A stretch of 25,380 nucleotides of DNA from an uncultured Coriobacteriaceae bacterium. Its GTDB lineage: Bacteria > Actinomycetota > Coriobacteriia > Coriobacteriales > Eggerthellaceae. This document shows positions 22,203-25,380 of this stretch, in pieces (positions within the stretch are counted from its first letter, which is position 1; every line of letters begins with the position of its first letter). Below the pieces are notes generated by a model, which was given only the letters and a program-made list of their open reading frames with translations, ran no database searches and had not been told where the DNA came from. Location of the stretch: NCBI GenBank assembly GCA_902781245.1, contig CACZIP010000002.1:1-25380 (forward strand), written 5' to 3'. The position numbers and the translations under genes are program-made.

Positions 22203-23018
22203 TTGGACGAATTGTTCGTGAAACGCGGTATGCCGGAGACGTCGTCTCTCGAAGGGGAGGCAGCCGCTCTGCGCTGGCTGTCCGAAGCTGAACCTGCAGG
22301 CGGCATGCCGACCGTTGAAGTGTTGTCGGCAAGCGCCGTCGAACTGGTGGAAAAGCGCGTATCGATTGGTGCGCCGAGCGCGGCTGCTGCAGAGCGCGTT
22401 GGTAACGCGCTTGCCATCACCCATGCGGCGGGTGCTTCGTGGTGGGGAGCGCCGCCTACGGGGTGGGAGGGTGCATACCGAATCAGACGGTCCCTTACAC
22501 CCACAGTGGCCGAATGCAATGCGCCAGATGCTTGGGGCGCCTTTTTCGCGGAGTGGCGAATCATGTTCTATGCCCGCCAAGCGCGTGACGCTCGCGCGAT
22601 AACGAAGGAAGAGGTTTCTCTCATCGAGCGTCTTGCCGTTCGTTTGGAAAACGGCGAATACGATGCCCCACAGCCTGGATTGGTTGTGTCGGCGGGCAAT
22701 CAGGTTGCCCGTATACACGGCGATTTATGGTCGGGCAATCTACTTTGGACTTCCGATCCTGGAAACCGTGTGGGAGCAACTCTCATCGACCCGATGGCCC
22801 ACGGAGGGCATGCCGAGACCGATTTGGCGATGCTCGCATTGTTCGGCTGTCCGTTCCTCGACCGTATCATCTCAGCCTACAACGAGGCATCACCACTCGC
22901 CGATGGTTGGCGTGAACGTGTGAAGCTACACCAGCTAGCTCCGCTGCTCCACCATTGTGCGTTGTTCGGGCGTGGTTACGCATCCGAGACCATGGCCGTT
23001 GTCCACACTTATGCGTAA
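22203..23018 (+). CDS. fructosamine kinase (FN3K)-like protein
   Basis: 271 aa. The start is a TTG at 22203, 6 nt after AGGAGG (22191-22196); an ATG at 22068 would run through the divergent glycosyltransferase start and has no ribosome site. The kinase-like fold of the fructosamine kinase/aminoglycoside phosphotransferase group is visible: LFVKRGMPETSSLEGEAAAL (nucleotide-binding lobe), IHGDLWSGNL (172-181, catalytic loop), LIDPMAHGGHAETDLAML (194-211, metal-binding Asp196). Members phosphorylate sugar adducts on lysine (ketosamines) so that they fall off, repairing glycated proteins. The assignment is to family; the glycated substrate is inferred. Confidence 0.85.
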   Translation: MDELFVKRGMPETSSLEGEAAALRWLSEAEPAGGMPTVEVLSASAVELVEKRVSIGAPSAAAAERVGNALAITHAAGASWWGAPPTGWEGAYRIRRSLTPTVAECNAPDAWGAFFAEWRIMFYARQARDARAITKEEVSLIERLAVRLENGEYDAPQPGLVVSAGNQVARIHGDLWSGNLLWTSDPGNRVGATLIDPMAHGGHAETDLAMLALFGCPFLDRIISAYNEASPLADGWRERVKLHQLAPLLHHCALFGRGYASETMAVVHTYA

Positions 23019-23022
23019 GCTT

Positions 23023-23051
23023 GGTTACCTGGGGTCAGGCCCCAGGTAACC
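23023..23051. repeat. REP-like palindrome, possible bidirectional terminator
   Basis: A perfect 12-bp inverted repeat (GGTTACCTGGGG, 23023-23034, with its complement 23040-23051) around loop TCAGG lies between the convergent FN3K and PASTA genes. No U-run follows on either strand. Its core GGGGTCAGGCCCC resembles the element at 25320-25351, and both look like repetitive extragenic palindromes of the kind mobilised by REP-associated Y1 transposases. No such transposase is seen here. Confidence 0.6.
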
Positions 23052-23080
23052 GAATAATCGCGAACGTGATGTTTAGACGC

Positions 23081-24565
23081 TTAGGAAGGAATCTTGTCGA
23101 ACTTCATGTTCTTGCCAGCGTCTTCCTTGTCATCCTTCCAAGTCAGTTTTCCTTGGTTGTCAATTGAGAACGTTGCGCTGCCGTCTTCGTAAAGCACGTT
23201 CGTGCTTTGTCCCTTGCTATCGGTAATAACTTCGGATTTGCGCCCCTTCTTGTCAGAGACCAATTTGCCATCCTTGATTTCGCAGTTGTATTCCCACGTC
23301 GTGGTCTGCTCCGAGTCGGAAGCCCACGAGACAGTCACGGTGAAGCCGCTGCCGATGTTGTTGATCTCGATGTTTGCGCGGTCGGATTGCCACTTGCCCA
23401 TGAAGGCTTTGGCGGTTTTATCGTCGTCGGTTTGAACCGTGACCGAGACGACTGTGCGCGTTTCAACAAGCTGGCCAGCAGCTGGCGACTGATCGATGAC
23501 AGTGCCGCTGGATGCTGAAGCGTCGAGCCCAAGACCAACGGCGTCAGTTGCGGCCTCGGCACCCGAGACGCTCATGCCGACAAGGTTGGGAACTTCCACC
23601 ATCTGCGAGGGAGACGAGAGCGTGACGGTCACCAACGTGTTCGGGGCGACCTTGGTGCCTGCAGCGACGTCTTGCGACACGACGACGCCGGCGGGATCGC
23701 CCGTGTAGCGTGCAGCGAGTCCGGCAGATTGCAGAGTCGCTTGGGCGTCGCTCCACGAATACGATGTGACATCGGGGACCGTTACGTCTTGGGTGGGTTT
23801 CGGGCCGAGCGACACGGTCACGCTGACCTCCGTGCCCTGTTTCACCTGCGTGTTAGCCGCAATCGATTGCCCCATCACCTTGCCTTCTTCGACGCTGTCG
23901 CTGTAGGCGGTGGTGCTGTCAAAGCTGAGCTTCGCATTGGTGATGGCAGCTTTCGCGTCATCACGTGTCATTCCGATAACGCCGGGAACTGTTGTCTCGG
24001 TGGGTGACAATGCAACCGTGTACGCGACCTTCGTACCCTCTTTCACCGTCGCGCCGGCGTTTATGGACTGCTTAAATACTTGCCCGGGCTGTACCTCGTC
24101 GGTTTCCTCTGGGGTTGATGCAATGCCGATGAGCCCTGCATCGGAAAGCGCCTTCTTGGCATCTTCCTGCCACATGCCCTTGAGGTCGGGCACCTTGACG
24201 TCTTGAGCCTCCTTCTTACCCGAGGAGATGACGAGGTTCACCTTGGAATTGGCCTTCGCGCTTGTGAGGGCTGCCGGGTCTTGGGAAATGACGCTGCCGA
24301 GCGGTACCGTGTCAGACGGTTCGTTCGTGATCGTGCCGACTTGCAAGCCGGATGCGAGAATCGCCTTCCGTGCATCTGCTTGTGTCAATGACACGACGTT
24401 GGGCACCGTGTACATGACGTCTCCGCTGGAAGCGCTCGTCGACGATGCGGACGATTGCGGTTGGTTGCTCGAACATGCGCATCCTGAAAGCGCAAAGACG
24501 CCAGCAATGAGCACTGCTGCCAATGCGGCTACGAGCACGTTCTTTGCTGAAATGGACTTCAACAT
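23081..24565 (-). CDS. PASTA-domain lipoprotein with C-terminal lipocalin-like region
   Basis: 494 aa. The start is the ATG at 24565, 5 nt after AGGAG; a GTG two codons upstream is too close to that site. Residues 1-29 are a lipoprotein signal (ALSGC, Cys29), followed by a Ser-rich linker. Five PASTA repeats follow at about 52-118, 123-188, 191-255, 261-318 and 323-379, each starting with a VPxx segment and ending with VxVTVS. Residues 390-494 form a beta-rich domain (KWQSDRANIEINNIGSGFTV and later NVLYEDGSATFSIDNQGK), possibly lipocalin-like. PASTA domains bind muropeptides or beta-lactams in kinases and PBPs. Here they are detached from any kinase or transpeptidase, suggesting a cell-wall-sensing or anchoring role, which is inference. 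Confidence 0.85.
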   Translation of the reverse strand: MLKSISAKNVLVAALAAVLIAGVFALSGCACSSNQPQSSASSTSASSGDVMYTVPNVVSLTQADARKAILASGLQVGTITNEPSDTVPLGSVISQDPAALTSAKANSKVNLVISSGKKEAQDVKVPDLKGMWQEDAKKALSDAGLIGIASTPEETDEVQPGQVFKQSINAGATVKEGTKVAYTVALSPTETTVPGVIGMTRDDAKAAITNAKLSFDSTTAYSDSVEEGKVMGQSIAANTQVKQGTEVSVTVSLGPKPTQDVTVPDVTSYSWSDAQATLQSAGLAARYTGDPAGVVVSQDVAAGTKVAPNTLVTVTLSSPSQMVEVPNLVGMSVSGAEAATDAVGLGLDASASSGTVIDQSPAAGQLVETRTVVSVTVQTDDDKTAKAFMGKWQSDRANIEINNIGSGFTVTVSWASDSEQTTTWEYNCEIKDGKLVSDKKGRKSEVITDSKGQSTNVLYEDGSATFSIDNQGKLTWKDDKEDAGKNMKFDKIPS

Positions 24566-24610
24566 GATCACTCCTCTTCCCGCGTTTTTCTGATTAATTC
24601 TCTCAGCTTA

Positions 24611-24616
24611 ATTATA
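24611..24616 (-). promoter_or_regulatory. -10 box for the PASTA lipoprotein gene
   Basis: A perfect TATAAT on the - strand about 45 nt upstream of the ATG at 24565. No recognisable TTGACA-like -35 is present at 16-18 nt. Confidence 0.45.
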
Positions 24617-24675
24617 CGATGCAACACGCGAAACGTTGCATCCGTACGTCTCGCAGTTTCATCAATGAATATGGT

Positions 24676-24681
24676 TAAAAT
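24676..24681 (+). promoter_or_regulatory. possible -10 box for the universal stress protein gene
   Basis: TAAAAT (5/6 match) lies 38 nt before the ATG at 24720, in the 154-nt gap between the divergent PASTA and stress-protein genes. No -35 is recognisable. Confidence 0.35.
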
Positions 24682-24719
24682 GCATATGGACGCAAATCCG
24701 ACAAGAAAGGAATCGCGAT

Positions 24720-25202
24720 ATGGCACGATACAACAGAATATTCGCAGCGCTCGATGGAAGTGACACTCAGCTTGCCGTTGCCCGCCGTGCCCTTTCAATT
24801 GCGCATGACAACCGCGCTGAGGTGCTCTTCGCCCACGCAATCGAATCAGCGGATTTGGAAATGGCCCGCGTTGACATTCCTGAAATTGTCGCCAAGAACA
24901 AAGAGTCCATCGAATCAGCCCTCGAGCGTCAGCTCACCCGTGCGATGCACGACGAATGCATCTCGTCTGTCGAGGTGAAGGTTGCTGCTGGACGCATCGA
25001 GGAAGCTCTTGGAGATTTAGCCGAGGAATTCGATCCCGATCTTGTCATCTGCGGCGTTCGCGGTCTGTCGAACATCAAGTACGCATTTATCGGTAGCACT
25101 TCGACGTTCCTGATTCGAAACATGAATTGTGACGTGCTGGTCGTTCGTCCGGAAGCGCTCGAGGACATCGATGATGCGGAATACGAAGCTGCGATGAAGT
25201 AA
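24720..25202 (+). CDS. universal stress protein (UspA family)
   Basis: 160 aa, a single Usp domain. The start is the ATG at 24720 behind AAAGGA at 8 nt. The N-terminus NRIFAALDGSDTQLAVARRA and the ATP-binding motif G-2x-G-9x-GS (GVRGLSNIKYAFIGSTS, residues about 112-128) are both intact, so it should be of the nucleotide-binding type. LVVRPE closes the domain and a short acidic tail (DIDDAEYEAAMK) follows. Usp proteins are usually induced in starvation or stress and bind ATP or other effectors. Monocistronic, ending at a strong terminator. Confidence 0.9.
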   Translation: MARYNRIFAALDGSDTQLAVARRALSIAHDNRAEVLFAHAIESADLEMARVDIPEIVAKNKESIESALERQLTRAMHDECISSVEVKVAAGRIEEALGDLAEEFDPDLVICGVRGLSNIKYAFIGSTSTFLIRNMNCDVLVVRPEALEDIDDAEYEAAMK

Positions 25203-25256
25203 GAGCTGCCGACGTCAAACAATACGCATTCATCAGCTTTAACATGTACAAGCAGG

Positions 25257-25287
25257 GAGGGGCTTTCGTGCAGAAGGCCCCTCTTTA
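25257..25287 (+). terminator. intrinsic terminator after the universal stress protein gene
   Basis: GAGGGGCTTT (25257-25266) pairs with AAGGCCCCTC (25274-25283), one G-U wobble, with a 7-nt loop and TTTAATA after it. Confidence 0.85.
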
Positions 25288-25319
25288 ATATGAGCAGGAC
25301 ATTGTCAAGAGGCAAAGTT

Positions 25320-25351
25320 GGCCCTGACCCAAAATAATTCGGGCCAGGGCC
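25320..25351. repeat. REP-like inverted repeat near the window end
   Basis: GGCCCTGACCC (25320-25330) pairs with GGGCCAGGGCC (25341-25351), 10 of 11 positions, around an AT-rich 10-nt loop. Its - strand carries GGGTCAGGGCC, close to GGGGTCAGGCCCC of the palindrome at 23023-23051. No gene is seen in 25288-25380. Confidence 0.5.
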
Positions 25352-25380
25352 TATCTCTATCTCAACCCTCCCTGCGGCGA

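Noticed and set aside
1..25380. CRISPR arrays, tRNA/rRNA genes, integrase or transposase genes
   Set aside because: None was recognised on either strand; the repeats seen are short palindromes or in-gene repeats.

Overview
The window looks like a chromosomal segment of a high-GC, Gram-positive anaerobe, most likely class Coriobacteriia (Eggerthellaceae and relatives). This is a judgement from gene content and style: a two-gene SUF-like iron-sulfur system, an aldo/keto reductase with C-terminal 4Fe-4S motifs, a TetM-like housekeeping GTPase, many lipoproteins with clear lipoboxes, a PASTA lipoprotein and DUF523. No rRNA, tRNA, CRISPR array, insertion sequence or prophage was seen.

Layout. 1-1572 (+): the 3' end of a B12-binding-type radical SAM protein, its DUF2344 partner (8-nt overlap) and a small zincin-like metallopeptidase, closed by a strong hairpin. 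1639-2976 (-): an NhaC-type Na+/H+ antiporter whose last codons lie inside that hairpin. 3275-4606 (+): a Cthe_2159-like beta-helix lipoprotein, facing a (-) operon of a membrane-anchored CapA-type metallophosphatase and a cytosolic BspA-type leucine-rich repeat protein (8354-4692). 8548-10524 (+): a DUF523/TudS-like protein, a UvrX/ImuB-like Y-family polymerase with a beta-clamp motif, and an overlapping 64-aa partner. 10547-11914 (-): a divergent CLC transporter. 12004-14505 (+): a secreted thermonuclease, then SufC and a short SufB-like scaffold. 15396-14599 (-): an SGNH-hydrolase lipoprotein. 15488-17132 (+): a compact operon of a zinc-PLC-like protein, a Cys-rich unknown protein and an atypical thioredoxin. 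20848-17133 (-): Fe-S aldo/keto reductase, DJ-1/PfpI protein and TetM-like GTPase. 22108-20957 (-) and 22203-23018 (+): a GT1-type glycosyltransferase diverging from a fructosamine-kinase-like protein. 24565-23081 (-): a five-PASTA lipoprotein. 24720-25202 (+): a universal stress protein.

How the genes fit together. Most are housekeeping, repair or envelope functions. Three themes stand out. One is a minimal two-gene Fe-S assembly unit. Another is an SOS-type polymerase with a translationally coupled micro-partner. The third is a neighbourhood of carbonyl/sugar-damage enzymes (aldo/keto reductase, DJ-1, fructosamine kinase).

Most worth checking: the TetM-like GTPase has its complete P-loop only if translation starts at an ATC codon with a well-placed Shine-Dalgarno sequence; two divergent genes carry -10 hexamers immediately before their start codons, suggesting leaderless mRNAs; and two related palindromes resembling REP elements sit at 23023 and 25320. 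No wholly new multi-gene system could be demonstrated. The unknown 177-aa Cys-rich protein and its operon are the best candidate for undescribed biology.
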